From NCBI RefSeq assembly GCF_901827205.1, contig NZ_LR594675.1:4092001-4156000 (forward strand): 64,000 nucleotides of DNA, written 5' to 3'. The DNA is from Variovorax sp. PBS-H4 (GTDB taxonomy: Bacteria > Pseudomonadota > Gammaproteobacteria > Burkholderiales > Burkholderiaceae_C). Under the pieces are notes generated by a model, which saw only the letters and a program-made list of their open reading frames with translations, did no database searches and was not told the DNA's origin. Position 1 is the stretch's first letter. The number at the start of each line of letters is the position of its first letter. Below are positions 43,282-51,922 of this stretch, in pieces. Both the position numbers and the translations under genes were made by a program.

Positions 43282-43701
43282 TCAGCGCAGCAACAGCACC
43301 GGCACGCTGCACCGCGCCAGCACCTTCGTGGCGACCGAGCCGAGGACGAGGTTCTTCAAGGCGCCGACCCCGTGCGAACCCATGACCAGCAGGTCGAACT
43401 TGCCGGCTTCCGCGTACGCGGCAATCTCCTGGGCAGGATGGCCCAGCTTGTGGACGAAGGTCGCGTCGATACCGGACTCCCGCAGGGAAGCCCGGATCGG
43501 ATCCAGCACGACGCGTGCATCGTCCTCGTAGTAGCCGCGCACCATGTCAGGCCCTGCGAACGCGGCGGCCCGGTGCGGCACCGGCAGGACCACGTAGAGC
43601 ACCGTGCAAGGCTGCACGCCGAGGAATTCCTTGTGCGTCGCCAGATAGGACAACATGCGGTTCGTGTAGTCGCTGCCATCCACGGCCAGAAGAGTCTTCA
43701 T
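43282..43701 (-). CDS. Universal stress protein, single domain
   Basis: 139 aa beginning MKTLLAVDGSDYTNRML, a different UspA branch from the MYQ-type copies. Loop GSHGVGALKNLVLGSVAT is complete. Divergent from the stress protein at 43834. It lies upstream of the hemerythrin gene on the same strand but 89 bp away with a box between. No box of its own was identified. Confidence 0.92.
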   Translation of the reverse strand: MKTLLAVDGSDYTNRMLSYLATHKEFLGVQPCTVLYVVLPVPHRAAAFAGPDMVRGYYEDDARVVLDPIRASLRESGIDATFVHKLGHPAQEIAAYAEAGKFDLLVMGSHGVGALKNLVLGSVATKVLARCSVPVLLLR

Positions 43702-43766
43702 GATGAGGGCCTCGTTGATGAAAGTATTGGATGGCTTGATGCTCGCTGCCGGCGGATCGTGCTCCC

Positions 43767-43780
43767 TTGCGCCAGATCAA
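43767..43780 (+). promoter_or_regulatory. Fnr-type class II promoter
   Basis: TTGCGCCAGATCAA, identical to the box at 32714, with GACACT (43802-43807) centred exactly 31 bp downstream. ATG at 43834. Confidence 0.78.
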
Positions 43781-43833
43781 GCCACGGAACCCGGCAATGC
43801 TGACACTGGCCCCATCCAATCCAGGAGCAGACC

Positions 43834-44355
43834 ATGTACCAACGGATCCTTGTTCCCGTCGATGGCAGCGCGACATCGACCCGCGGCCTCGAGGAGGCCA
43901 TTCAACTTGCCAGGCTCACGCAAGGCAGGCTGAGGCTCTTCCACGTGATCGACGAGCTCTCTTTCGCCCTGGCCATGGATGCCTACTCGGGCTATGCAGG
44001 CGATTGGCTCAACGTGCTTCGCGAGCAGGGCAGGCGCATCCTCGACGAGGGCAAGGCCAAGGCACAGGCCGCCGGGGTCGATGCAGAGGCACAGCTGTGC
44101 GACAGCTTCTCGGGATCGGTCCACCAGATGGTGAACGACGAGGCCGCCAAGTGGCCCGCGCAACTCATCGTCCTCGGTACCCATGGCCGCCGCGGAGTCG
44201 GTCGCGTCGTCATGGGCAGCAGCGCAGAACACATCCTGCGGTACGCCTCGGTCCCCGTCCTCCTGGTGCGCGCACCCGAAAGCGAAAAGAAGGCCGGGGA
44301 GGAAGTGAAGGCGGTGCACGTCAGCCTGCCAACGGGCGCCCTGGCCTTCGAATAG
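43834..44355 (+). CDS. Universal stress protein, single domain
   Basis: 173 aa, MYQRILVPVDGSATSTRG start. Loop GTHGRRGVGRVVMGSSAEH. Tail SLPTGALAFE as in the copies at 27105 and 32788. A monocistronic gene that converges with the TauE/SafE-like gene. Confidence 0.93.
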   Translation: MYQRILVPVDGSATSTRGLEEAIQLARLTQGRLRLFHVIDELSFALAMDAYSGYAGDWLNVLREQGRRILDEGKAKAQAAGVDAEAQLCDSFSGSVHQMVNDEAAKWPAQLIVLGTHGRRGVGRVVMGSSAEHILRYASVPVLLVRAPESEKKAGEEVKAVHVSLPTGALAFE

Positions 44356-44403
44356 CGCGCGAGGCAGCCGGCCTGGCGTGACCTGACCGGCGGGCCTGCA
44401 ACC

Positions 44404-45117
44404 CTAGCCGCACCAGATCTCTATCTGCCGGGTCAGATCGTTCCACAGCGCCTGCACCGCCATCGCGGCGAGCAGTCCGCCTGCGATGCGAGTGCCCCAC
44501 TCCTTGCGCATCACGCCGGCGCCCGAGCCCAGGCGCTCCCACAGCCACGGCGCCGCCGCGAGCCACACGCCGCTGCCCGCGGCGAAGAGCGTCATCACCA
44601 GCGCGCCCTGGACGGGCCCATCGGCCAGGCCCGCCAGCATCAGCGCCGAATAGAGCAAGCCGCAGGGCATGGCAACCCACATCGCCCCGATGGCAAGCAG
44701 GCCCGGCACCGAGCCCGTCGCTGGGTGCAGCCGCGCAGCCACCGCCCTCCCGATGCGATGGGCCCACATCGGCTGGCGCCCGAGCCCCGCGAGCAACAGC
44801 GCCCAGCCCAGGACGAACACATGGAGCAGCACCCACAACGGGCGCAAAGCCGCCACCTGCCCGCTCGCGAAGGCGAGGCTCCCCACCGCGGCCGCGGCCA
44901 CCGCGCCGGCCGCCGCGTAGCCGCCCACCCGCCCCGCGTGAAAAGCCCAGGCCGCCGCACCTTCCCGCTCCCGCATCGGCAGTGCCGCAACGCCACCGCC
45001 TTGCGGCGCGCGCACGATGCGGATCACGCCGGCACAGGCCGCGCCGCACATGGCGACGCAATGGGGCCCGCCGGCCAGTCCCATCAGCAACGCGGTGCCG
45101 GCCAGCGCGGTCTGCAT
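44404..45117 (-). CDS. TauE/SafE-like membrane protein of the cbb3-oxidase/hemN neighbourhood
   Basis: 237 aa with six or so membrane segments. The N-terminus LLMGLAGGPHCVAMCGAACA has the two-Cys motif of the DsbD/TauE-like subgroup often encoded behind ccoS. It starts 2 bp after the hemN stop, so the two are coupled. In many Burkholderiales this gene sits between the cbb3 oxidase assembly genes and hemN; the oxidase genes are not in this window. A copper or thiol transport role in oxidase assembly is inferred, not shown. Confidence 0.82.
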   Translation of the reverse strand: MQTALAGTALLMGLAGGPHCVAMCGAACAGVIRIVRAPQGGGVAALPMREREGAAAWAFHAGRVGGYAAAGAVAAAAVGSLAFASGQVAALRPLWVLLHVFVLGWALLLAGLGRQPMWAHRIGRAVAARLHPATGSVPGLLAIGAMWVAMPCGLLYSALMLAGLADGPVQGALVMTLFAAGSGVWLAAAPWLWERLGSGAGVMRKEWGTRIAGGLLAAMAVQALWNDLTRQIEIWCG

Positions 45118-45119
45118 GC

Positions 45120-46538
45120 TCAGACGATGCGCGAGAAGCGCGCGCGATTGCGGTCGGACTGCAGGTAGCGGTCGAACACCATCGCGATGGCCCGCACGAA
45201 GAACCAGCCCATCGGCGTGACTTCGATCTCGTGGTCGTGCACGTGCACCAACTCCTGTGCAGCGAGGGGTGCCAGTGCCACCAGCTCGTCCGCGAAGTAG
45301 CGCCGGAAGTCGACCAGGTGCGCTTGCTCGATCGCCTCGAAGTCCACGTGGCCCTGGCACATCAGCGCCATGATTACCGAACGCCGGAGCACATCGTCGC
45401 GCGTCATGGCCAGGCCACGCACCACCGGCAATCGATCCTGGTCCAGGTGGTCGTAGTACTCCTCGAGTGTCTTGGCGTTCTGGCTGTAGGTGGCGCCGAC
45501 CGCACCGATGCCCGACACCCCGAGGGCCACCAGGTCACTGTCCGGCTGCGTGGTGTAGCCCTGGAAGTTGCGATGCAGGCGCCCCTGGCGCTTCGCAATG
45601 GCGAGCGGGTCATCCGGCAGGGCGAAATGGTCCATGCCGATGTAGACGTAGCCCGCCGCGGAGAGCGTCGCGATCGACCGCGACAGCATCTCGATCCGGG
45701 TCCTGGCGTCCGGCAATTCGTCGGCCGCGATACGGCGCTGGGCCTTGAACCGCTCCGGAAGGTGCGCATAGGCATAGAGCGCGATGCGGTCGGGCCGCAG
45801 CTCGCAGACCTGCGCGAGCGTGCGGTCGAAGGACTGGATGGTCTGGCGCGGCAGTCCATGGATGAGATCGATGTTGATCGAGCCGAAGCCGAGCCCGCGC
45901 GCGCTCGCCACCAGGTCGAACACCTGCCTCGCGGGCTGAACGCGGTGCACGGCCTTCTGCACCTCCGGGTCGAAGTCCTGGACGCCGAAGCTCAGGCGAT
46001 CGAAGCCCATGTCGGCGAGGTTCGCGAGGCGGTGCCCGTCCACGGTACGCGGATCGATCTCGATCGACTGCTCGCGTTCCGGCGCCAGCGTGAACGCGTC
46101 CCCGAGCACCGACAGCAGTTCGCGCAATCCGGCGTCGTGCAGGAAGGTCGGCGTCCCGCCACCAAGGTGCAGCTGGCTGACCGCAGCGCCGCGGCCGAGC
46201 TGCGCGGCCTGCAGGGCGATCTCCTTGGCCAGGTAATCGAGGTACTCCCGCCCTCGGCTCTGGTGGCGGGTAACGATCTTGTTGCAGGCACAGTAATAGC
46301 ACAGCGATGCACAGAACGGGATGTGCACGTAGAGCGACAGCGGCCGCCCGTGCGCGCCGAGTTCGCAGCGCTGACGCAGCGCTCGCACGTAGTCCTCGGG
46401 TCCGAAGGCTTCGACGAAGCGGTCGGCCGTCGGGTAGGAGGTATAGCGGGGCCCCTGGAGGTCGAAGCGGCGCAGCAGCTCCTGTGACGGGAGGATCAGC
46501 GACGCGGCGTCGGGGGCGAAGGCCAAAGATGATTTCAT
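45120..46538 (-). CDS. hemN: Oxygen-independent coproporphyrinogen III oxidase (radical SAM)
   Basis: Converts coproporphyrinogen III to protoporphyrinogen IX without oxygen. 472 aa, normal for HemN. The radical-SAM cluster motif is HIPFCASLCYYCACNK (C-x3-C-x2-C plus the extra Cys of true HemN). YTSYPTADRF near residue 32 is the substrate-region signature. The glycine-rich HLGGGTPTFL motif follows. It is divergent from fnr across a perfect Fnr box, the usual arrangement. Confidence 0.96.
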   Translation of the reverse strand: MKSSLAFAPDAASLILPSQELLRRFDLQGPRYTSYPTADRFVEAFGPEDYVRALRQRCELGAHGRPLSLYVHIPFCASLCYYCACNKIVTRHQSRGREYLDYLAKEIALQAAQLGRGAAVSQLHLGGGTPTFLHDAGLRELLSVLGDAFTLAPEREQSIEIDPRTVDGHRLANLADMGFDRLSFGVQDFDPEVQKAVHRVQPARQVFDLVASARGLGFGSINIDLIHGLPRQTIQSFDRTLAQVCELRPDRIALYAYAHLPERFKAQRRIAADELPDARTRIEMLSRSIATLSAAGYVYIGMDHFALPDDPLAIAKRQGRLHRNFQGYTTQPDSDLVALGVSGIGAVGATYSQNAKTLEEYYDHLDQDRLPVVRGLAMTRDDVLRRSVIMALMCQGHVDFEAIEQAHLVDFRRYFADELVALAPLAAQELVHVHDHEIEVTPMGWFFVRAIAMVFDRYLQSDRNRARFSRIV

Positions 46539-46592
46539 CGCAGCGGCATGAAAAGCAATGAGCCACTATGCCGCCGCGCGGCGCGGCGGGCC

Positions 46593-46606
46593 TTGATGTG
46601 CATCAA
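46593..46606. promoter_or_regulatory. Perfect Fnr box between hemN and fnr
   Basis: TTGATGTGCATCAA. Toward hemN, CATAGT (minus strand of 46565-46570) is centred 32 bp away. Toward fnr, CAGAAT (46629-46634) is also 32 bp away. One symmetrical site can serve both, allowing autoregulation. Confidence 0.82.
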
Positions 46607-46659
46607 GCCCGCGACGTGCGTTGCGACACAGAATGACCGCACCTCTCCAACACCCCGCC

Positions 46660-47376
46660 ATGACAGCCCAGAACATCAAGGTCGCCTGCTCGAGCTGTAC
46701 CCTGCGCGAGCTCTGCATGCCCGCCGGGCTGGAGCCGGACGATCTGAAGCGCATCGACGAGCTCGTTTCCACGCGACGCAAGGTGCGCCGGCGCGAGACC
46801 CTGTTCCGCAACGGCGAGCGCTTCAGCGCGCTCTACGCCATCCGCAGCGGCTTCTTCAAGACGCGCGTCGCGAGCGAGGATGGTCGCGACCAGGTCACGG
46901 GCTTCCAGATGGCGGGCGAGATCATCGGCCTGGACGGCATCGTCAATGACCAGCACACCTGCGATGCCATCGCCATCGAGGACGCCGAGGTCTGCGTGAT
47001 GCCCTTCCATCGCCTGGAGGCGCTGTCGCGCGAGGTCAAGGTGCTGCAGCGCCACATCCACCAGATCATGAGCCGGGAGATCGTGCGCGATCACGGCGTG
47101 ATGCTGCTGCTGGGGAGCATGCGCGCCGAGGAGCGGCTCGCTGCCTTCCTGCTGAATCTCGTACAGCGCCTGCACGCGCGCGGCTTCTCGCAGTCCGAGT
47201 TCATCCTGCGCATGACCCGCGAGGAGATCGGCAGCTACCTGGGGCTCACGCTCGAAACGGTGAGCCGCACGCTCTCGAAGTTCATGACGGACGGCATCGT
47301 CGAGGTCGACCAGCGCAAGGTGCGCATCGTCGATCCGGAGGCGCTCCGGCGTCTGGTCAATCCTCCCGGCTGCTGA
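46660..47376 (+). CDS. fnr: Fnr-type oxygen-sensing regulator
   Basis: 238 aa from ATG 46660 (MTAQNIKVACSSC); ATG 46633 would add 9 residues but would overlap the promoter predicted from the Fnr box. N-terminal cysteines CSSCTLRELC give C-x2-C-x5-C, and the fourth cluster Cys is in NDQHTCDAI, so an oxygen-labile [4Fe-4S] cluster is expected. The recognition helix LTLETVSRTLSKF has the E-x2-S-R that contacts TTGAT. It is the obvious master regulator for the eighteen boxes in this window. Confidence 0.93.
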   Translation: MTAQNIKVACSSCTLRELCMPAGLEPDDLKRIDELVSTRRKVRRRETLFRNGERFSALYAIRSGFFKTRVASEDGRDQVTGFQMAGEIIGLDGIVNDQHTCDAIAIEDAEVCVMPFHRLEALSREVKVLQRHIHQIMSREIVRDHGVMLLLGSMRAEERLAAFLLNLVQRLHARGFSQSEFILRMTREEIGSYLGLTLETVSRTLSKFMTDGIVEVDQRKVRIVDPEALRRLVNPPGC

Positions 47377-47466
47377 CCTGCCGGCGTCCTGAAGAGAGGC
47401 GGCGCTTCGCACGTGCTACGCGCGCCTGAGCGACTGAAGGCGGTAGGATCCGGCCAGCAGCAGCCC

Positions 47467-48252
47467 ATGCCCATCGACTACGCCAGACGACTTACCGGTC
47501 GAAAAAGAACCCCGATCGCAAACCGCCACCTCGGGTTTGCGTTGGCATTCGTGGCCGGCGCGATCAACGCCGGCGGGTTCCTGGCCGTCCATCAGTACAC
47601 CTCGCACATGACAGGCATCGTCTCGTCCATGGCAGACAATCTTGTGCTGGGCACCTACGACATCGTGCTGGGCGGGGCGGGCGGACTGGTGTCGTTCGTG
47701 GCAGGAGCGGCAACTTCCGCAGTACTGGTCAACTATGCGCGCAGGCGCCGCATGCACAGCGAATACGCTTTGCCGCTGCTGGTGGAAGCCACCCTCCTGA
47801 TCTGCTTTGGAGCGCTGGGGGCCAGGTTGTCCAGCATGCAGGGCTTCTTTGTGCCCGTGACAGTGATGCTGCTCTGCTTCATCATGGGGCTGCAGAACGC
47901 CGTGATCACCAAGCTGTCGCACGCCGAGATCAGAACGACGCACTTGACCGGCATCGTGACCGACATCGGGATCGAGCTCGGGAAACTGTTCTATCGGAAT
48001 GCCTCTGGCCCGCCGTCGCATCTTCGCGTGCTCGCCAACCGCGACCGCCTTCGCGTTCTCACGCTTCTCGTTGTCTTTTTCTTCCTGGGCGGGGTGATGG
48101 GCGCGGTCGGATTCAAGCATGTCGGGTACGTCTCGACTGTTCCTCTCGCGCTGTTGTTGCTTGTGCTTGCGATCGTCCCGGCATTCGATGACCTGGCCAC
48201 CCTGGCACGCCGCTGGAGCCGCAGGTCCAGACGGTCGGGAAGGAAGGCGTGA
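47467..48252 (+). CDS. YoaK/DUF1275-family membrane protein
   Basis: 261 aa with six membrane helices. Family landmarks: FVAGAINAGGFLAVHQYTSH (about residues 28-47), MTGIVSSMADNL, and FIMGLQNAVITKLSHAEIRTTHLTG (in two parts, near 140-163). The function of the family is unknown. ATG 47467 is chosen as the start just before the first helix. It is followed by a strong terminator. Confidence 0.87.
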   Translation: MPIDYARRLTGRKRTPIANRHLGFALAFVAGAINAGGFLAVHQYTSHMTGIVSSMADNLVLGTYDIVLGGAGGLVSFVAGAATSAVLVNYARRRRMHSEYALPLLVEATLLICFGALGARLSSMQGFFVPVTVMLLCFIMGLQNAVITKLSHAEIRTTHLTGIVTDIGIELGKLFYRNASGPPSHLRVLANRDRLRVLTLLVVFFFLGGVMGAVGFKHVGYVSTVPLALLLLVLAIVPAFDDLATLARRWSRRSRRSGRKA

Positions 48253-48260
48253 CGGCGGCC

Positions 48261-48317
48261 CCCGAGAAACTGCAACTGCTCCTTCTGGATGTTCGGCAGC
48301 TTTCTCGGGCCTTTTTT
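48261..48317 (+). terminator. Rho-independent terminator after the YoaK-family gene
   Basis: CCCGAGAAA (48261-48269) pairs with TTTCTCGGG (48301-48309), followed by CC and six T. The loop is long (31 bases) and can fold internally. It also marks the border between the stress island and the catabolic cluster. Confidence 0.7.
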
Positions 48318-48328
48318 GCAGACCATTC

Positions 48329-49150
48329 CTAGGGGAACGGAGCGCCCAGGACTTTATTCGTCTCCGCCACCGCCAGCCGCGCCCAGTTTTCGTAGCCCAT
48401 GGCGGGGGCGCGCGATTCGCTCGGCACCTCGATGCTGACGGGCGTGCCCCGCGGCAAGGCATCGAACAGCGCGCGCAGCGGCAGGTCCCCTTCGCCCGGA
48501 AGCATCCGCTCGCAGCGCGCCGCGTGGATCAGGCCTTCGGTCGTGTCGGGGCCCGGGACCGGGCCGTCGCAGATCTGGGCGTAGTGGACCCAGCGCGGAT
48601 CGAGCGCGCGGATTTCCTCGAGCGAGCTGCCGCAACGCGCGAAGTGCAGCGCGTCCACCAGCACCCCGCCGTTCGGCTGGGCGGCGCCACGCACGATGCG
48701 CACGGCCGCTGCCACGTCGGGCACGTCCGTCCATGGCATGAACTCCACGTCGCACGTGAGCTTGTGCCGGGCCGCCGCTTCGCACAGCGCCGCGAAAGAC
48801 GCCGTCATGCGCGACGCGTTCGGGTCGTCCCCCGCAACGAGGATGTGCTTCGCGCCGAGCTGCTCGCCGACTTCGAGAAATCCGGCGTAGGCGGCCACGT
48901 CGAAGTGCTCGTTGATGCGCAGCACTTCCAGGTCGAAGATGCCGACCCCGGTATCGGCCAGTGCCGCGAGCGTTTCGCGCAGCATTGCGGCGTCCTCCAC
49001 CAGCGGGTAGTACAAGCCACCCGCCGTCGTAGGCAGCAACCGGATGCCGACGCCCGCGCAGCCGACAGCCGCCGCGAGCCCGACGATCTGCGGGGGTGCA
49101 TAAGGCAGCGCCACGAGTTGGCCCAGGTTCCAGGGGTTCGCCGTTGTCAT
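48329..49150 (-). CDS. Sugar phosphate isomerase/epimerase-like TIM barrel protein
   Basis: 273 aa of the AP-endonuclease-2/xylose-isomerase-like family. Metal-ligand type positions are seen in DVEFMPW, GVLVDALHFAR, and VSIEVPSES near the end. Related proteins act as sugar or inositol epimerases or dehydroshikimate dehydratases. The start at ATG 49150 overlaps the IclR stop. Operon with IclR and Gfo/Idh genes. Confidence 0.8.
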   Translation of the reverse strand: MTTANPWNLGQLVALPYAPPQIVGLAAAVGCAGVGIRLLPTTAGGLYYPLVEDAAMLRETLAALADTGVGIFDLEVLRINEHFDVAAYAGFLEVGEQLGAKHILVAGDDPNASRMTASFAALCEAAARHKLTCDVEFMPWTDVPDVAAAVRIVRGAAQPNGGVLVDALHFARCGSSLEEIRALDPRWVHYAQICDGPVPGPDTTEGLIHAARCERMLPGEGDLPLRALFDALPRGTPVSIEVPSESRAPAMGYENWARLAVAETNKVLGAPFP

Positions 49151-49953
49151 GCGGTCTCCAGTTCGCGTGAGTTGAACGCGCGGTCGAACAAGGGCGACGC
49201 GCTGCTCGCCGCCGCGAGGTCCGCCGTGGCCGCCAGCAAGGGCGCCACCAGCGTCAGCATCTTCTCCTGCGTCAGGCGCGCCGATGGTCCCGAGATCGCA
49301 AGCACGCCGACGGCGCCTCCGTGGGCGCCGATGATCGGGGCGGAGATCGCCGCCAGGCCGACCGTGTACGTCTCGACCGCGATGGCAAACCCCTGCTTGC
49401 GCGCCTGCCGCACGGCTTTCATCACGGCGTTCATCGACGTCGGCGCCCTGGGGCCGAACCGCCCCGGCGCGGGAAGGCCCTGCGCGCTCACCAGGGCAAT
49501 GGCGTCGGACTCCGGCAGCGTCGACAACCACGCGAAACCGGTGGCCGTGCACGAGAGCTGCGCGTCGACTCCCATGTCCGGGTCGTAGCGCAGGCCGCTG
49601 CGCGCCCCCTGCGACTTGGCAACCCACGTCAAGTGATCGACGTCCACGACGCCCAGCCGCACGAGCTCGCCGCTGGCTTCCGCCAGCGTGTCGAGCACCG
49701 GCTGGCAAAGATCGATGATCCCCGAGTTCTTGAGATAGGTCAGCCCCAGCGAGACGAGCCGGGTCGTCAGCACGTATTCGCCGCGTTCACGCGACTGCCG
49801 CACCCAGCCATGCTCCGCCAGTTCGGCAAGCAGGCGATGCGCTGCCGAAATCGGGATGCCGATGCGATCGGCGAGCGCGCCGATCTGCATCCCGCCGACG
49901 TTGTCCGCGAGGCAGTCGAGGATTGCGAGGGTGCGCTGCATGACACCGGACAT
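49147..49953 (-). CDS. IclR-family transcriptional regulator
   Basis: 268 aa. The N-terminal winged helix is at about 1-65 (GALADRIGIPISAAHRLLAEL), followed by the GAF-like IclR effector domain (GELVRLGVVDVDHLTWVAKS to the C-terminus). It sits in the middle of a divergent catabolic cluster, so it is the likely local regulator; the effector is unknown. ATG 49953 lies 13 bp after the Gfo/Idh stop. Confidence 0.93.
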   Translation of the reverse strand: MSGVMQRTLAILDCLADNVGGMQIGALADRIGIPISAAHRLLAELAEHGWVRQSRERGEYVLTTRLVSLGLTYLKNSGIIDLCQPVLDTLAEASGELVRLGVVDVDHLTWVAKSQGARSGLRYDPDMGVDAQLSCTATGFAWLSTLPESDAIALVSAQGLPAPGRFGPRAPTSMNAVMKAVRQARKQGFAIAVETYTVGLAAISAPIIGAHGGAVGVLAISGPSARLTQEKMLTLVAPLLAATADLAAASSASPLFDRAFNSRELETA

Positions 49954-49966
49954 GGCGGGCCTCCTC

Positions 49967-51010
49967 TCAGATGGTGACCGGCTGGCCTTCGCGCGCAGCC
50001 CGCCCGATGGCCAGCGCGGCCAGGAGCGTGCGCAACCCGTCCTCGCCGGAACAGACGGGCTGTTCACGGCCTTCGGCGACGGCGCGCAGGTGCCGCAGCT
50101 GCTCGATGTACGGATCTTGGCGATGGAGCATCTCGCGCTCGACGGCGAGCGGCTCGTGCCAGCCCCGCTTGCCGGAATGCTTCCAGAGGTTCAGTCGGGG
50201 CAGCGTGAGCGAACCTTCCGTGCCGCTGATGAAATGCGTGTCGACGTCGACCTGCGCGTAATGGTCCGCTTCGCCGGCGGCCAGGTCCCAGTTCCACGGC
50301 GCGACCGCTGCGTCGCTCACGGCCATCGTGCCGAGCGCGCCGTTCGCGAAGCGCAGGATGACGGCGGCGGTGTCTTCCACCTCGAAGCCGCGCACCGCGC
50401 TGGACGCAATCGCCTGCACGCTCTCCACCTCGCCGACCAGGTGGCGCAGCAGGTCGATGTCGTGGATCAGGTTGATCAGGACCGGGCCCGCGCCCGCCTG
50501 CCTGCGCCACACGGCGTCGAAGTAGCTGTCCGGCTTGAGCCATGTCGCCAGCGCCGTCACGCTCACCGCCCTGCCGACCGCGCCCTGCCTGAGCAACTGC
50601 CTGGCCCGCCGGATGATGGGGTTGTGGCGCCGCTGGTGCCCCACCATGAGCGGCACCCTGGCCTGCCAGGCGGCCTCGCACAGGCGGCGGCCCTCTTGCG
50701 CCGTGTCGGCCACCGGCTTCTCCATGAGCACCGTCAGCCCGCGCTCGATGCAATCGATCCCGACGTCGGCGTGCGTAGCGTTCGGTGTCGCGACGATTGC
50801 CGCCTTCACGCCCGGCTGGTCGAGCAAGGCGCGGTGATCGTCGAAATACGGCAGGCTGCGCGCCTCGCAGAACTCCCGCGCGGCCGGCGTTGGGTCCGCG
50901 ACGCCGGCGACGCAAACGTCCGGATGGCTCAGCATGCGCTCGACGTGCATGCGGCCGATGGCGCCCGCGCCGACGACGGCAACGGGCATGCGGGAGGGGA
51001 CAATGGTCAT
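49967..51010 (-). CDS. Gfo/Idh/MocA-family oxidoreductase
   Basis: 347 aa NAD(P)-dependent dehydrogenase. Rossmann motif AVVGAGAIGRMH; the family E-K-P is in VLMEKPVADT. Central beta-sheet domain with NLIHDIDLLRHLVGEVE and the active-site-type His and Asp. Substrate unknown; the family acts on sugars, inositols and similar polyols. The start may be 51010 or 50989. Divergent from the shikimate-dehydrogenase-like gene over a palindromic operator. Confidence 0.9.
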   Translation of the reverse strand: MTIVPSRMPVAVVGAGAIGRMHVERMLSHPDVCVAGVADPTPAAREFCEARSLPYFDDHRALLDQPGVKAAIVATPNATHADVGIDCIERGLTVLMEKPVADTAQEGRRLCEAAWQARVPLMVGHQRRHNPIIRRARQLLRQGAVGRAVSVTALATWLKPDSYFDAVWRRQAGAGPVLINLIHDIDLLRHLVGEVESVQAIASSAVRGFEVEDTAAVILRFANGALGTMAVSDAAVAPWNWDLAAGEADHYAQVDVDTHFISGTEGSLTLPRLNLWKHSGKRGWHEPLAVEREMLHRQDPYIEQLRHLRAVAEGREQPVCSGEDGLRTLLAALAIGRAAREGQPVTI

Positions 51011-51055
51011 GGACGGCAATTGTAGAAATGATTTCCAGTATGGCGACTATATGCT

Positions 51056-51068
51056 ATGGTCGGACCAT
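51056..51068. promoter_or_regulatory. Palindromic operator in the divergent catabolic promoter region
   Basis: ATGGTC-G-GACCAT, a perfect 13-bp palindrome in the AT-rich gap between genes at 51010 (minus) and 51119 (plus). Related sites lie at 59602 and 60564. The IclR protein encoded nearby is the likely ligand. Confidence 0.6.
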
Positions 51069-51118
51069 TCCAACAGGGATCTTTTTCAGGTTCAGGCCGC
51101 TGCCCCGACGCCATCCAG

Positions 51119-51922
51119 ATGCTCGACTCCTACACCGGCGCCACGCGCGTCATCTTCATCGCCGGCGACCCGATCGCCCAGGTCAAGTCGCCCGCAGCCG
51201 TCACGCGGCTGTTGCGCGAACGGGGTGCCGACACGGTCGTCGTGCCGGCGCACGTCAAGCCGGCAGATTTCGGCAGCTTTCTTGGCGCCGTCGAACGCAT
51301 GCCGAACGTCGACGGCGTGATCGCCACTGTGCCGCACAAGTTCGCCCTCGCCGCGCGCTGCGCCGAACTGACGCCGCGCGCACGATCGATAGTGGCCGCC
51401 AACGTGGCGCGCCGCAGGCCCGGTGGCGGATGGTTCGGCGACATGTGCGACGGCGATGCCTACGTGGCGGGGCTGGCGCGCCATCGCTTCGACCCGCGTG
51501 GCAGGCGCGCGCTGCTGGTCGGCGCCGGCGGCGCGGGCAGCGCGATCGCGCACTCGCTCGTGGATGCAGGCGTGAGCGCGCTGGCGCTGCACGACCTCGA
51601 CGCAGGCCGGCGCGACGCGCTGTTGGAGAAGATCGCGCGCTACGGCAGCGTCGCGCCTTCGCTTGGCTCGGACGACCCGCGCGGCTTCGACCTCGTGATC
51701 AATGCGTCGCCCGCCGGCATGAAGGACGGCGACCCCTCCCCCATCGACGGTTCGCGCATCGAAGCCGGCATGTTCATCGGCGACGTCATCACCTCGCCGG
51801 AAATCACGCCGCTTCTCGCCGCCGCCCGGGCCAGGGGTTGCGCCACCATGACGGGCCTGGACATGTTCCGCGCGGTGGGCGAGCGCATCGCGGCCTTCTA
51901 CCTCGAGAAGACCTCATCATGA
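51119..51922 (+). CDS. Shikimate dehydrogenase-like protein
   Basis: 267 aa. Substrate-binding region GDPIAQVKSP near residue 20, catalytic Lys in TVPHKFAL, NADP loop VGAGGAGSAIAHSL and the closing NASPAGM. The sequence is a divergent AroE relative (usual text GNPIxHSxSP), so it probably acts on a quinate- or shikimate-like cyclic acid in catabolism rather than in aromatic synthesis. ATG 51119 opens the fold; it overlaps the acyl-CoA dehydrogenase start. Confidence 0.87.
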   Translation: MLDSYTGATRVIFIAGDPIAQVKSPAAVTRLLRERGADTVVVPAHVKPADFGSFLGAVERMPNVDGVIATVPHKFALAARCAELTPRARSIVAANVARRRPGGGWFGDMCDGDAYVAGLARHRFDPRGRRALLVGAGGAGSAIAHSLVDAGVSALALHDLDAGRRDALLEKIARYGSVAPSLGSDDPRGFDLVINASPAGMKDGDPSPIDGSRIEAGMFIGDVITSPEITPLLAAARARGCATMTGLDMFRAVGERIAAFYLEKTSS

